Shown: positions 1-9,639 of the stretch, one piece after another
Numbering within the stretch: the first letter of the stretch is position 1
How the letters are laid out: each line of letters opens with the position of its first letter
Assembly (NCBI RefSeq): GCF_014207255.1
Contig: NZ_JACHCZ010000006.1
Coordinates: forward strand, 248,001-312,000
Source: Pseudomonas sp. JAI120
Lineage (GTDB): Bacteria; Pseudomonadota; Gammaproteobacteria; Pseudomonadales; Pseudomonadaceae
Reading direction: 5' to 3'
Length of the DNA stretch: 64,000 nucleotides
The notes under the pieces: generated by a model
Told to the model about the DNA's origin: nothing
Database searches by the model: none
The model's input: the letters and a program-made list of their open reading frames with translations, nothing else
Program-made: the position numbers and the translations under genes

Positions 1-636
1 TCCGGTAAAACAGGTATCGAGTGCATCCATCGTACGGACATGCTCGATTTCGGCCCTATTCATGTCTGATAAAAACATGGTGGCGGTCCCGTCTTCCATC
101 TTTGCCATGATGATGACGAAGGCCGCGCCCTCGGCACCTGTTATGAACCACTTGGTACCGTTAATGAGGTAGTCGTCGCCATCGCGATTCGCCGTCGTCA
201 TCAACATGGATGGATCGGCCCCTGCACCTGGCGCGGGTTCGGTCATCGCAAAGCAGGATCGGGTTCGCCCCTCCACAAGAGGCTTGAGCCATTGTTCTTT
301 TTGCGCCGTTGAGGCGACGATGGACATCAAGTGGATGTTGCCTTCGTCGGGGGCATGGATGTTTAAGGCCGTCGGCCCGAGGGTCGAATAGCCTGCTTCC
401 TCGAAGACAATGGCTTTTTCTACGTGTGATAGCCCCAGGCCGCCCATCTCCTTATCTGCATGTGGGGTCAAAAGGCCCGCGGCCTTTGCCTTTGCAACCA
501 GTTCCGTACGTAAGTCTTCACTGGGACCATGCGCTGTTTGCCGCAGGTCCTTCTCGAACGGTAAAACCTGTTCTCTGATGAAGTGCCGAACGCGCAACTG
601 CAGTGCCTGAAGATCGGGAGAAAGACGAAAGTCCAT
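1..636 (-). CDS. Acyl-CoA dehydrogenase (partial, 3' end outside window)
   Basis: The reverse strand reads without a stop from the ATG at 634-636 to the left edge, giving 212 N-terminal residues of a protein normally near 400. The alpha-helical N-terminal domain is followed at about residues 130-142 by the FAD-contacting TEP-x-PGAGAD motif. A strand containing WFITGAEGA, typical of acyl-CoA dehydrogenases, comes next. The family oxidises acyl-CoA to 2-enoyl-CoA, passing electrons to electron-transfer flavoprotein. The gene diverges from the MalT-like regulator across about 195 bp. It plausibly supplies the dehydrogenation step of the P450 cluster to the right. The catalytic glutamate lies outside the window, so substrate class cannot be judged. 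Confidence 0.85.
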   Translation of the reverse strand, partial: MDFRLSPDLQALQLRVRHFIREQVLPFEKDLRQTAHGPSEDLRTELVAKAKAAGLLTPHADKEMGGLGLSHVEKAIVFEEAGYSTLGPTALNIHAPDEGNIHLMSIVASTAQKEQWLKPLVEGRTRSCFAMTEPAPGAGADPSMLMTTANRDGDDYLINGTKWFITGAEGAAFVIIMAKMEDGTATMFLSDMNRAEIEHVRTMDALDTCFTG

Positions 637-831
637 AGCTGTGCCTCGTAGTCGGTTCAGGACATTCAAGTCACATTGCAGTCTGGGCGAATCGTCATTT
701 CCGACGATTTTCAGCCACGCCGAGGGTGGCGCCAGCATTGGCCAGGAGCGCCATATGATTTTCAACCTTGCTCTGTTCGAAGCCTGGGGCGCAGAATCAT
801 CGGAAATAACAAGAGTTTCTGAGAGTAGAAA
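637..831. promoter_or_regulatory. Divergent promoter region between acyl-CoA dehydrogenase and LuxR regulator
   Basis: About 195 bp separate two divergently oriented start codons, so promoters for both genes must lie here or overlap. No convincing operator repeat or consensus promoter could be picked out by eye. Confidence 0.4.
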
Positions 832-3513
832 ATGTCCGGTTCCCTTACGAAACCTTCACATAAATCCATGGTGCCAACGGCAAAAATAGTGCCGCCCACC
901 GGACCGACAATTGAAGTCCAGCGTAGCGCTCTTCACGATCGCTATACCGTTACGCGCAACCCTAGCCTGGTCCTTGTTCACGCGCCTGCAGGGTTCGGTA
1001 AGACGACCGTGATGCTCCAGCTAAACAGGCATCTTCAACTGCAAAATATCGACACGGCGTGGCTGACGCTGGACCGTGCGGACAACGACGTTTCAAGGTT
1101 TATTGCCTGCTTGGAAGCATCCGTTTCGGGCTGGCTTACGCGTTCGGCGAACAGTCTGTCTTCGATGGATATTTCGGAGTTTCTGTCCTCGCGACCCGCA
1201 CCGTTTGCGGTGTTTCTGGATGATTTCGAGATCATTCATGCGCCAGCCGTTCTTGCCATTGTACGGTCACTCATTGAAGCGCTGCCCTTGGGAGGGCAGA
1301 TCATCGTGGGGTCTCGTATTCAACCCGATATTGGCGTCGCACGATTACGTGCACGCGGCCGCCTGTTGGAGTTGGGCCCGAATGCGCTGCGTTTCAATTT
1401 GGATGAAACGGGTGAGTATTTTCAGTTGCGTCAGCAAACGGCGCTGCCAAAAGAATCGCTAAAACGGTTACACGGCAAGACCGAGGGATGGATTGCAGCA
1501 CTCTGGCTGGCCTCGCTCTCTATGGAACGCTCGGGGGTGAACAGTGATTTTGTCGAGCGATTCTCGATTACGGACCAGGCCATAGCGGATTTTCTGGCGG
1601 ATGATGTGCTGGCGCACCAGCCGAGCGCCGTTCGCGAGTTTCTACTCAGAACCAGCATATTGCGGTATCTCGAACCTTCCCTATGCGACATCTTGGTCCC
1701 CGGCTCGAATTCGGAAAGTCTGCTCAAGACGCTGGAAAGCCAGAATATCTTTCTGAGTTCTATCGCTAACAAAGAGCACTCCTATAGGTATCACAGCCTA
1801 TTCTCCTCTTTTCTACGCACGCGCCTGCGGGCGGAGCACGCTGGCGATGTTCAGCAACTGCATCTAAAGGCGGCCCACTGGTATGAGCAAAATAGTCGTT
1901 TCGCATCAGCCATCGATCACGCAATCAAAGGTAATGACGCCGGGTACGCATTACGCCTGTTGAATGAGTACGCGCAGAATTTTCTCGAGGAAGGGCGTAT
2001 GCGCCTGCTCGCGCGATGGTTCAACGCCATACCGGAAAACGCCTTATCAACGTATCCGGTGCTGCAGGCGACGGCTGTGTGGGCCGTGCTGTTTACCAGT
2101 GGCCCAGTTGCGGCGCACGCCATGCTGACACACTCCGGGTGTGGTGGCAGCGACGATCCGATGGTCTTGGCGCATGTCAATGCGCAACTGCCGTTGTTTC
2201 TGGCAATGGAAGATCGGTATGGCGAGGCGCTCGCCGTCGGACGAGAAAGCCTTGCAAGACTACCGAGTTGCAGTCGATTTGCCGACAGCGTACTGCGCAA
2301 CGCGATGGCAAATGTGTTCACCGTCAGTGGAGACAGTGCCGAGGCGCGCCGATTGATCGACAGCGCCAGGCGCATAGATGGCGAGAGCATGTTTACGCGT
2401 ATGTATGCTGAGTCTCAGGAAGGCCTGCTCAACTTGATGGCGGGTAGGCTCCAGCAAGCAACCGCATGCTTTCGGATGGCATTAAGTGCCACTGGCACAA
2501 TGACCTCTAACCTGACAAGCGGGAACGCCTGGGCAGGCCTGTTGTACGCCTGTGCGCTCTACGAATCGAACGATTTTGACGGAGCAGAGCAGTTGGTGAA
2601 CGTCTACTTGCCTTCTGCCTGCGATGTCGGACTACCCGATCACATGTACCTTGGACATATGATTCGAGCGCGCATCGCGTTCAGCAGGGGGGATGTGAGT
2701 ACCGCGTTTGGATCGCTGACTGAATTGGAGTATCTCGGCCATTATCGCCACCTGCCAAGGATTGTCTCAAGCGCCAAACTCGAACGTGGTCGGCTATTGC
2801 TCCTGCAAGGGAACGCTCAAGCGTCAAAAGAGGAACTGGATCGGGCCATAGATTCGCCGGTAGGTGGATGTTTGAGCCACCAAAGGTTGCTGGCGAACGA
2901 AATTAACGCTCTCTCGCTCGCACGCATACGCTGGGATATCCATTTTGGCGATGCTTTCGCTGCCCTGTCACGTCTGGATCATGAACTTATTGAAGCATCG
3001 AGGGAGGGCAGACACCTTCGCGTCATTAAGCTGCGGGTCCTTAAAAGCCTGGCTCTTCAACGTACCGGCGACGCGGCGGAAGCGGTCAAGGCCATTGCGG
3101 AGCTGATTCGGACTATTGCTGCTGAAGGGATTATTCAGGTTATAGCAGAGGAGGGCGAACAGATGTACCGGATCGTACACCGGTACAAGGTTGTGCTCGA
3201 AGAAATGCCGATGAAATCCAGTGATCAACGCTTGTTGAGTTATTTACAAGTGTTGATCAGTGCCTTTGGCTCATCGTCTCTTCCATCTGAGCAACCTACC
3301 TCTTTGGATGCCTTGATGGAGCCGTTGACTCGCAAGGAGCTTCACGTGCTGCAATTGACCGCCGATGGGTGCTCAAATGCAACGATGGCCGACAAGTTGA
3401 ATCTTTCCGATAGCACCGTCAGGACCCATCTGCGCAATATCAGCTCCAAGCTTAATGCCCATAGTCGAGCTGAGGCCGTGGCGACCGCTAGACGCCTATC
3501 GTTAATTCGTTGA
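832..3513 (+). CDS. MalT/AlkS-like LuxR-family ATP-dependent transcriptional regulator
   Basis: This 893-residue protein has the architecture of the large ATP-binding LuxR (LAL) activators. A P-loop NTPase with a Walker A motif (APAGFGKTT) lies near residues 51-59. It is followed by a winged-helix/STAND-type segment, a long TPR-like helical region (about 400-800) and a LuxR helix-turn-helix at about 832-893. MalT and AlkS belong to this family; AlkS controls alkane oxidation in pseudomonads. The gene lies between the divergent acyl-CoA dehydrogenase gene and the alcohol dehydrogenase/P450 operon, so it is probably the inducer-responsive activator of this cluster. In-frame starts slightly downstream (codon 13) are possible. 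Family confidence is high; the inducer is unknown. Confidence 0.9.
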   Translation: MSGSLTKPSHKSMVPTAKIVPPTGPTIEVQRSALHDRYTVTRNPSLVLVHAPAGFGKTTVMLQLNRHLQLQNIDTAWLTLDRADNDVSRFIACLEASVSGWLTRSANSLSSMDISEFLSSRPAPFAVFLDDFEIIHAPAVLAIVRSLIEALPLGGQIIVGSRIQPDIGVARLRARGRLLELGPNALRFNLDETGEYFQLRQQTALPKESLKRLHGKTEGWIAALWLASLSMERSGVNSDFVERFSITDQAIADFLADDVLAHQPSAVREFLLRTSILRYLEPSLCDILVPGSNSESLLKTLESQNIFLSSIANKEHSYRYHSLFSSFLRTRLRAEHAGDVQQLHLKAAHWYEQNSRFASAIDHAIKGNDAGYALRLLNEYAQNFLEEGRMRLLARWFNAIPENALSTYPVLQATAVWAVLFTSGPVAAHAMLTHSGCGGSDDPMVLAHVNAQLPLFLAMEDRYGEALAVGRESLARLPSCSRFADSVLRNAMANVFTVSGDSAEARRLIDSARRIDGESMFTRMYAESQEGLLNLMAGRLQQATACFRMALSATGTMTSNLTSGNAWAGLLYACALYESNDFDGAEQLVNVYLPSACDVGLPDHMYLGHMIRARIAFSRGDVSTAFGSLTELEYLGHYRHLPRIVSSAKLERGRLLLLQGNAQASKEELDRAIDSPVGGCLSHQRLLANEINALSLARIRWDIHFGDAFAALSRLDHELIEASREGRHLRVIKLRVLKSLALQRTGDAAEAVKAIAELIRTIAAEGIIQVIAEEGEQMYRIVHRYKVVLEEMPMKSSDQRLLSYLQVLISAFGSSSLPSEQPTSLDALMEPLTRKELHVLQLTADGCSNATMADKLNLSDSTVRTHLRNISSKLNAHSRAEAVATARRLSLIR

Positions 3514-3917
3514 AACCACCTGCTGTCCAGTTCTGACCCGGAGCGCGATCCCGTTAGTCATGGACGGGCTGGAGGAGTGATGTAAGCAATGAGATGGACG
3601 CCCCCGCCCATAATCGTATTGCTGCGCCAGAGTGGATGGGGATCGTCTGGCCAAGTCATCTTCCGACGCACCTCCAGCCGTTCGGCCAGCACCTTTGAAA
3701 GACCAATTTCTTATTTTGACTACAGCGTTGCCTTCATTGCCCGGTGATGGGTGACCGTGGGCGCCAGCCTGGCGGGCATAGAGGGGTAGACACATCGGTG
3801 TATCCGACGAAATCAAAGGACTCAGTTCGTAACTCGTCGCTTTCGACGATTCGACCGCCGAGGGATTTCCGCATGCTCGATCTCACGTCTAAAGCCAATT
3901 GGAAAGGTGTCTCCAAC
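3514..3917 (+). promoter_or_regulatory. 404-bp leader upstream of the P450-cluster operon
   Basis: No gene is supported between the regulator stop and the alcohol dehydrogenase start. The promoter of the catabolic operon and the regulator's binding site are expected here. I see no clear terminator after the regulator and no obvious palindromic operator. The open frame extending upstream of the dehydrogenase (from 3744) shows no family similarity and is treated as leader. Confidence 0.35.
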
Positions 3918-5027
3918 ATGAAGATCGTTGCCGCCGTTATGCGCTCGTCCAATGCACGCTTCGAACTGGAGTCGATCGAGTTGGATGCGCCTCGCGCCGA
4001 CGAAGTCCTTGTACGCATTGTCGGTGCGGGTGTGTGCCATACCGATCTGGTTGCCCAGGAGGGATATTTTCCATTGCCTATGCCGGCCGTTTTCGGGCAC
4101 GAAGGGGCGGGTATCGTTGAGCAGGTCGGATCAGCTGTGACCAAGGTCCGGCCGGGAGATCGCGTCGCGTTGACCTTCAATTCCTGCGGCCAGTGTTCGT
4201 GCTGTCTCGCCGAATCATCGCCTTACTGCAAGTTGTTTACGCCGCTCAATTACTCCGGTGCGCGCATGGACGGTTCGAAGACCCTGCGTGGAAAAGACGG
4301 TGCCATCTCTGGCAGTTTTTTCGGACAGTCGTCATTTGCGTCTTATTCGATTGCCAGCGAACGTAACGTCGTCAAGGTGCTGGATGGGGTACAGCTTGAG
4401 TTCGCGAGTGTCCTGGGCTGCGGAGTCCAGACCGGGGCCGGCGCGGTGATGCGTTCGATGGTATGCCGGCCACGCAGCTCGTTGATGGTGCTGGGAGGCG
4501 GTGCCGTAGGGTTGAGTGCCGTTTTAGGTGGGGTAGTCCAGGGTTGCAGCACGATCATTGTCGTCGAACCGCTGCAGGGCCGCCGAGAGCTGGCGCTCAG
4601 TCTCGGTGCAACCCATGTCATTGACCCGGCAGCCTGTGACGATCTATCCAGCGCGGCACGTTCGATTTGCCCTGACGGCGTTGATTATGTACTCGATACG
4701 AGCGGGCGCCATTCCGTCGTGTCGGCAGTACCGCGGATCCTCGCAGCACGCGGTACTTTCGGGTTTGTCGGAGTGCCCCCTGCAAACGAACGCGAGCTGT
4801 CGTTGCCCGGTACGCTGCTGCAACTGATGCGTGGAGGTTTTACCTACCGAGGCATCATCGAAGGCGACAGCGAACCGGACGTATTTTTACCGCAACTGAT
4901 GGAGCTCTATCTGGCGGGACGTTTTCCGTTCGACCGGATGATCAAAACGTATCCACTTGCGCACATCAACGAAGCGATTGCCGATCAACATCGCGGCCTT
5001 TGCACGAAAGTCGTTTTGCTTCCCTGA
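3918..5027 (+). CDS. Zinc-dependent alcohol dehydrogenase (aryl/allylic alcohol type)
   Basis: This 369-residue medium-chain dehydrogenase reads from the ATG at 3918, where family similarity begins. Catalytic-zinc ligands are visible as Cys40 (GVCHTD) and His61/Glu62 (GHEG). The structural-zinc cysteines sit at about 90, 93, 96 and 104. A glycine-rich NAD-binding loop (GGGAVG) follows near residue 190. It belongs with the benzyl/aryl-alcohol dehydrogenase branch (XylB-like) and would oxidise a primary alcohol to an aldehyde. It is first in the operon with aldehyde dehydrogenase and P450, which suggests that it acts on the alcohol made by the P450. The exact substrate is inference. Confidence 0.88.
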   Translation: MKIVAAVMRSSNARFELESIELDAPRADEVLVRIVGAGVCHTDLVAQEGYFPLPMPAVFGHEGAGIVEQVGSAVTKVRPGDRVALTFNSCGQCSCCLAESSPYCKLFTPLNYSGARMDGSKTLRGKDGAISGSFFGQSSFASYSIASERNVVKVLDGVQLEFASVLGCGVQTGAGAVMRSMVCRPRSSLMVLGGGAVGLSAVLGGVVQGCSTIIVVEPLQGRRELALSLGATHVIDPAACDDLSSAARSICPDGVDYVLDTSGRHSVVSAVPRILAARGTFGFVGVPPANERELSLPGTLLQLMRGGFTYRGIIEGDSEPDVFLPQLMELYLAGRFPFDRMIKTYPLAHINEAIADQHRGLCTKVVLLP

Positions 5028-5028
5028 A

Positions 5029-5050
5029 CGCCTCGCCTAACGGCGAGGCG
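5029..5050 (+). promoter_or_regulatory. Intercistronic hairpin between alcohol and aldehyde dehydrogenase genes
   Basis: A perfect 9-bp stem (CGCCTCGCC paired with GGCGAGGCG, 4-base loop) starts two bases after the upstream stop codon. No T-run follows, so it is probably not a strong intrinsic terminator. It may instead stabilise or differentially process the polycistronic mRNA. Confidence 0.5.
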
Positions 5051-5091
5051 CCAGTTCAGCGATTGTTTCAATATTACTAAGGGCTTCATTT

Positions 5092-6513
5092 ATGGACACT
5101 CGGCACGCGTTTCACATGTTGATTGATGGCGCACTGGTAGACGGGGATTCGCAGTTTGGAATCGTTGATCCTGCAATTGAACAAGTATTCGCTCAGGCGC
5201 CGGATTGCAGTCGTATCCAACTGGATCATGCGGTCGCAAGTGCGCGGCGTGCCTTTCCTGGCTGGCGTGCCATTGATATCGAGCAGCGGCGGGCGCTGCT
5301 GGAACAAATGGCACCGAAGATTGAGGCGGCCCGAGATGAACTGGCGAGGTTGTTGACGCGAGAACAAGGTAAACCCCTGTTGTCTGCACAACGTGAGCTG
5401 GAGAGTCTTGTTCGATTCATGCGTGGTCAGTGCAAGCTCACCTTGATGAAGGACGTTGTTAACGAGGATGGGCCAGAGCGTCGTAGCATTACCCGACGTG
5501 TTCCAATTGGCGTTGTAGCAGCATTAGCGCCATGGAACTTTCCAGTATTGCTGGCCTGGTGGAAGGTAATTCCGGCGCTTCTGGCAGGAAACACCCTGGT
5601 GTTGAAACCATCGCCGCTGACGCCTCTCACTGCTTTGCGCATCGCTGAATTGTTGGCTGACGTCCTTCCCCCCGGTGTGCTCAATGTTGTGAGTGGTGGT
5701 GATGACCTGGGACCATGGCTAAGTACGCATGTGGGGATCGACAAAGTCAGCTTTACCGGGTCCACCGAAACCGGTAGGCGTTTAATGGCAGGCGCGGCCC
5801 CCACATTAAAACGCTTGACGCTTGAGTTGGGCGGTAATGATGCCGCTATCGTGTTGCCTGATGCCGATATTGAACAGCTGATCCCTTCCTTGTTTTGGGG
5901 CGCATTCGCGAATAGCGGCCAGGTGTGTGTGGCGGCCAAACGCTTGTATGTGCATCGCAGCTGCTACGATGCCGTCCGTGATGGACTCATGGCTTATGCG
6001 AAAAGCGTTGTAGTCGGCAGTGGGTTGGACCCCCTTAGCCAACTAGGCCCCATTCAGAATGAGCGACAGTATCGTCGGGTCCTGGACTTAATCGATGATG
6101 CTCGCCGCACCGGTCTTGACATTTGTTTTCAAGGCGCCATTCCCTCGGGCCCTGGATACTTCGTACCGGTTACATTGATCGATAATCCCCCTGATGACGC
6201 ACGAGTGGTGACGGAAGAAGCCTTCGGACCGGTGCTCCCTCTGCTGCGTTACGACAGCATCGATGAAGTCATTGACCGCGTTAACGATAGCCCGTTCGGC
6301 CTTGCAAGTTCGATCTGGGGACGCGACGAAGCACTCGCACTCCACATTGCCGGGCGTATCAATTGCGGAACGGTATGGATCAACGAGTCGATGTATCTAT
6401 CACCTGATGCACCCTTTTCAGGGCATCGCCAATCGGGTGTGGGAGTAGAGCATGGTGTGGAGGGGCTGCTGGCCTGCACGCAGCCTCAAGTGATCACACT
6501 CAAGCGTCGCTAG
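5092..6513 (+). CDS. NAD(P)-dependent aldehyde dehydrogenase
   Basis: This 473-residue ALDH-superfamily enzyme has the NAD-contact motif PWNFP (about residue 145), the FTGSTETG loop, the general-base segment LELGGND and the catalytic cysteine in NSGQVCVA (about residue 282). The length is standard for the family. It would oxidise the aldehyde from the preceding alcohol dehydrogenase to a carboxylic acid. The gene lies 64 bp downstream of the dehydrogenase gene on the same strand. The same pair accompanies the P450 in the terpineol operon of Pseudomonas (P450terp), which supports a role in methyl-group oxidation. The substrate is not determinable from sequence. Confidence 0.9.
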   Translation: MDTRHAFHMLIDGALVDGDSQFGIVDPAIEQVFAQAPDCSRIQLDHAVASARRAFPGWRAIDIEQRRALLEQMAPKIEAARDELARLLTREQGKPLLSAQRELESLVRFMRGQCKLTLMKDVVNEDGPERRSITRRVPIGVVAALAPWNFPVLLAWWKVIPALLAGNTLVLKPSPLTPLTALRIAELLADVLPPGVLNVVSGGDDLGPWLSTHVGIDKVSFTGSTETGRRLMAGAAPTLKRLTLELGGNDAAIVLPDADIEQLIPSLFWGAFANSGQVCVAAKRLYVHRSCYDAVRDGLMAYAKSVVVGSGLDPLSQLGPIQNERQYRRVLDLIDDARRTGLDICFQGAIPSGPGYFVPVTLIDNPPDDARVVTEEAFGPVLPLLRYDSIDEVIDRVNDSPFGLASSIWGRDEALALHIAGRINCGTVWINESMYLSPDAPFSGHRQSGVGVEHGVEGLLACTQPQVITLKRR

Positions 6514-6624
6514 TTAGTTGCTCTCACTACTCCCACCAACGCAGAGCGTCGATTGAAGTGTTGTGCGCCGCGCGGAGGCTGGGTGTTTCACACGTTAACT
6601 TTCATTAACGGGAAAACAGTCATC

Positions 6625-7920
6625 ATGAATTCTACGAATTATGAATTGCCTGCCGACTTGGCCAGCCAGTTGGTTGACGCACGAACCTATGCAAACGTGG
6701 ACCATCTACATGCACTTTATGCAACGGCGCGCGCCGAATACCCGGTCGCACGTGCAAATGTGGAAGGATATGAGCCGTTCTGGGTAATCAGCAAATACGC
6801 TGATGTCGCGGCCATCTCACGAGATAGCAAGCTGTTTCATAACGGTGATTACTCTGTTGTTTGCCGTCCGAAATCGGCCCTTGAACACGTTATTGCGACT
6901 ACAGGAACTCCGCATTTTGTGCGAGCGTTGACACACATGGACGGCGACGAGCACAAGAATCTCCGCGCGCTGACACAATCATGGTTCATGCCTAACAGTA
7001 TCCTCAAGCTGGATGGGCGAATCCGGAAGCTGGCAAGCGAAATCGTCGAGAAGATTCGGCAGCAGGAGGGTCAGCGGATTGATTTTTCGACTGATTATGC
7101 ACTGCACTATCCATTGCACGTGATCATGGACATTCTCGGCGTTCCGCAAGAGGACGCTCCTCGAATGTTGATGCTGACCCAGGAGTTTTTCGGGAGCGAA
7201 GATTCCGACCTCAAGCGCAAGAGCCCAGGTGAGAGTGACTCGAGCGGCGCCGCGATGGGGAAAGCCATGATGGCTGTTGTCGAAGACTTCAAGGTTTATT
7301 TCGAACAGTTGACCGAAGATCGCCGGAAGAATCCACGTAACGATATCGCAACGTTGCTAGCGAATGCGCAGGTGGATGGTCAGCCGATCGACGAGGTTGC
7401 TCGTCTCGGCTACTACTTCATTATCGCTACGGCCGGCCATGATACGACTTCATCCTCGACCTCTGTGGCAATGTGGGCATTGAGCCGGTTCCCTGAGTTG
7501 TTGCCACGCCTGCAGGCTGATCTATCGCTCATTCCGCAATTCATCGACGAGGCGCTGCGCTTCGCATCCCCTGTGCGGCATTTTATGCGGACGGCCACTG
7601 CTGATACCGAGATTCGAGGACGTGTCATCCGCAAGGATGATTGGCTCATGCTCTGCTATGGCTCTGCAAACCGTGATGAAGAAGTCTTTCCGGAGCCTTT
7701 TAAATTCAACATGGATCGTAAACCGAACCGACACCTGGCGTTCGGAATCGGTAACCACGTGTGTCTCGGCCAGCATCTGGCGAAGATGGAAATGCGCATT
7801 TTATTCGAGGAACTTATCCCCAAGCTCCGGCAGGTCGAACCAGCTGGAGAAATGGACTTTGTAGCGTCCAACTTCGTTGGCGGCCCCAAGCATCTTCCAG
7901 TGCGTTGTCTGATGCGATAA
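6625..7920 (+). CDS. Cytochrome P450, CYP108 (P450terp)-like
   Basis: This 431-residue soluble bacterial P450 starts at the ATG at 6625, where similarity begins. The I-helix oxygen-activation motif AGHDTT is at about 270-275, the K-helix E-x-x-R lies in DEALR, and the heme ligand Cys380 lies in FGIGNHVCLGQ. From memory, long stretches resemble CYP108A1 (alpha-terpineol hydroxylase), including the ANRDEEVF and NFVGGPK segments; no identity was calculated. It probably hydroxylates an unactivated carbon, such as an allylic methyl of a terpenoid. No ferredoxin gene is adjacent. The next gene encodes an FMN/2Fe-2S reductase, an unusual redox partner for this P450 class. CYP family membership needs an alignment. 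Confidence 0.92.
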   Translation: MNSTNYELPADLASQLVDARTYANVDHLHALYATARAEYPVARANVEGYEPFWVISKYADVAAISRDSKLFHNGDYSVVCRPKSALEHVIATTGTPHFVRALTHMDGDEHKNLRALTQSWFMPNSILKLDGRIRKLASEIVEKIRQQEGQRIDFSTDYALHYPLHVIMDILGVPQEDAPRMLMLTQEFFGSEDSDLKRKSPGESDSSGAAMGKAMMAVVEDFKVYFEQLTEDRRKNPRNDIATLLANAQVDGQPIDEVARLGYYFIIATAGHDTTSSSTSVAMWALSRFPELLPRLQADLSLIPQFIDEALRFASPVRHFMRTATADTEIRGRVIRKDDWLMLCYGSANRDEEVFPEPFKFNMDRKPNRHLAFGIGNHVCLGQHLAKMEMRILFEELIPKLRQVEPAGEMDFVASNFVGGPKHLPVRCLMR

Positions 7921-7972
7921 CGCTCATAACCCGTAATAGCCGAAAAGACCAATAAAAAAGAGGAATGCTGTC

Positions 7973-8938
7973 GTGAATACAGATAGCACTATGTTTGTGA
8001 AGGTTGCTCGTCGGGTCCAAGAGACTCCGGATATCATTAGCATCGAGTTGTGTGCTGAGGATGGAGGAACGCTGCCAGCCTTCGAAGCAGGGGCGCACAT
8101 TGATGTTCACGTTTCAGCGGGCGTTGTTCGGCAATACTCACTCTGCAATGCTCCCTCGGAGCAGCACCGTTATGTGATTGGCGTGTTGCGCGACCCAGCA
8201 TCACGAGGGGGATCCATCGCCATTCATGAAGGGTTTACCGAAGGTTACCGGGTGGAGATTGGCATGCCGCGCAATCATTTTGCGTTACTTCCAGGCCGCA
8301 GCAGTATTCTCATTGCCGGCGGCATTGGCGTCACCCCCATCCTCTGCATGGCAGAGGCGCTTCACGCTCAGGGGCGCAACTTTGTGATGCATTATTGCGC
8401 TAGAAGTAAACAACAGGCCGCGTTTCTTGAGCGCATACAGCATTCGTCATTTGCATCCCGTATCGCGGTCCACTTCGATGATGAAGCACCGCTACAAAAA
8501 CTCGATCTCGACGAGTTGATTGCGCAGGCTCGCGAGGATGACGATTTCTATGTCTGTGGTCCGAGCGGGTTTATTGATTGGGTTTGCGCTTCAGCCGAAA
8601 AAGCCGGAATTGCGAAACATCGCATCCGGTTTGAATACTTCAATGCAAAGTCCGTTGATACATCACATGATCAACCATTCCAAGTACAAGTCGCCAGCAC
8701 AGGGGAAGTGTTCGATATTCCAGCCGACCGCTCGATAACCTCCGTGCTATCTGAGGCGGGGGTCGATATCTATACGTCTTGTGAGGAAGGAACTTGCGGT
8801 ACCTGTGTGACGCGCATCATCAAAGGTGTGCCGGACCACCGTGATGTATTTTTGACCGATGATGAGCATTCCGCGGGAGATGTGTTAACCCCGTGCTGCT
8901 CTCGCTCTAAATCAGAAATGTTGATACTGGATCTTTAA
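7973..8938 (+). CDS. Phthalate-dioxygenase-reductase-like FMN/2Fe-2S oxidoreductase
   Basis: This 321-residue protein starts at a GTG preceded by AGAGGA. The order of domains is that of phthalate dioxygenase reductase and VanB. An FMN-binding barrel (R-x-YS near 53-57) comes first, then an NAD-binding domain (GGIGVTPI, about 116-123, and a CGPSGF motif). Last is a C-terminal plant-type 2Fe-2S domain with Cys270, Cys275, Cys278 and a distal Cys near 308. It transfers electrons from NAD(P)H through FMN to the iron-sulfur cluster and on to an oxygenase. Only 52 bp separate it from the P450 gene and no oxygenase of Rieske type is nearby. It is therefore the likely single-protein electron donor of the P450. 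Confidence 0.9.
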   Translation: MNTDSTMFVKVARRVQETPDIISIELCAEDGGTLPAFEAGAHIDVHVSAGVVRQYSLCNAPSEQHRYVIGVLRDPASRGGSIAIHEGFTEGYRVEIGMPRNHFALLPGRSSILIAGGIGVTPILCMAEALHAQGRNFVMHYCARSKQQAAFLERIQHSSFASRIAVHFDDEAPLQKLDLDELIAQAREDDDFYVCGPSGFIDWVCASAEKAGIAKHRIRFEYFNAKSVDTSHDQPFQVQVASTGEVFDIPADRSITSVLSEAGVDIYTSCEEGTCGTCVTRIIKGVPDHRDVFLTDDEHSAGDVLTPCCSRSKSEMLILDL

Positions 8939-9063
8939 CGGTAGGCGCATCGCCCGTGGAGTGTTGTGAATCTTTACGCAGGTCCGTCGGATGGCGTGTG
9001 GTCCGTGAACGGCAGGACAGCGCCATACCTTTTCAGGCATCACGCAGAGAGGAGTGGGAATAT

Positions 9064-9639
9064 ATGACGATGCGTGCTGATGCGTGGGAGGCTGACTGGC
9101 AGCCAATGATCACTGCCATCGGGCGAGATTTCGATGATCTCCCGGTCGTTTTTGTGGCAGATCGAATTGAGCGTAGTGCCGTACGCCGATGGCTTGAGCC
9201 GCTGGAGTTTGACTGCGCACTTCACTTCGACACCGATGTGGCCCGGATGCATGGCTATAAAGATCTCCTGGTACCTAACGCTGCTCTTTCGACCTTTGCC
9301 CTGGCCCCTATGTGGCGGCCGGGAGAGGTTCTCTTCACGGATGATGCGCGCGATGCCCAACCATCGAAAACGCCTTTGTCGGGAGTCATGTGTGACCTTG
9401 AGCCAATAACCACTGCTCTTTTTGTCACGGATCTTGAAATTGATTACTTGCTGCCAGTGACGGTGGGCGACCGTCTGCTCAAGCGAGGGGCCAGGCTGAT
9501 CGCTTGTATTCCAAAGGAAACCAAGGTAGGACGAGGCGCCTTTATCACCTGGCAATCAGAACTGTTCAATGACCATCTCGAAGTGGTTGCTCGCAGTCGC
9601 ACTACTTATTTTCGTTATAACCCACATCCGAGATCATGA
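9064..9639 (+). CDS. MaoC-type (FAS1-like) dehydratase, N-terminal hot-dog subunit
   Basis: This 191-residue protein starts at the ATG at 9064 behind a strong purine-rich site (GAGGAGTGGG). It resembles the N-terminal half-domain of MaoC/HTD2-type hydratases: it carries a hot-dog fold pattern but not the complete catalytic Asp-His signature. The stop overlaps the start of the next gene, which carries the signature. The two products may form one heteromeric hydratase, as known for split MaoC pairs such as ChsH1/ChsH2 in steroid side-chain degradation. The expected reaction is addition of water to a 2-enoyl-CoA. The pairing is inferred from overlap and domain complementarity. Confidence 0.7.
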   Translation: MTMRADAWEADWQPMITAIGRDFDDLPVVFVADRIERSAVRRWLEPLEFDCALHFDTDVARMHGYKDLLVPNAALSTFALAPMWRPGEVLFTDDARDAQPSKTPLSGVMCDLEPITTALFVTDLEIDYLLPVTVGDRLLKRGARLIACIPKETKVGRGAFITWQSELFNDHLEVVARSRTTYFRYNPHPRS

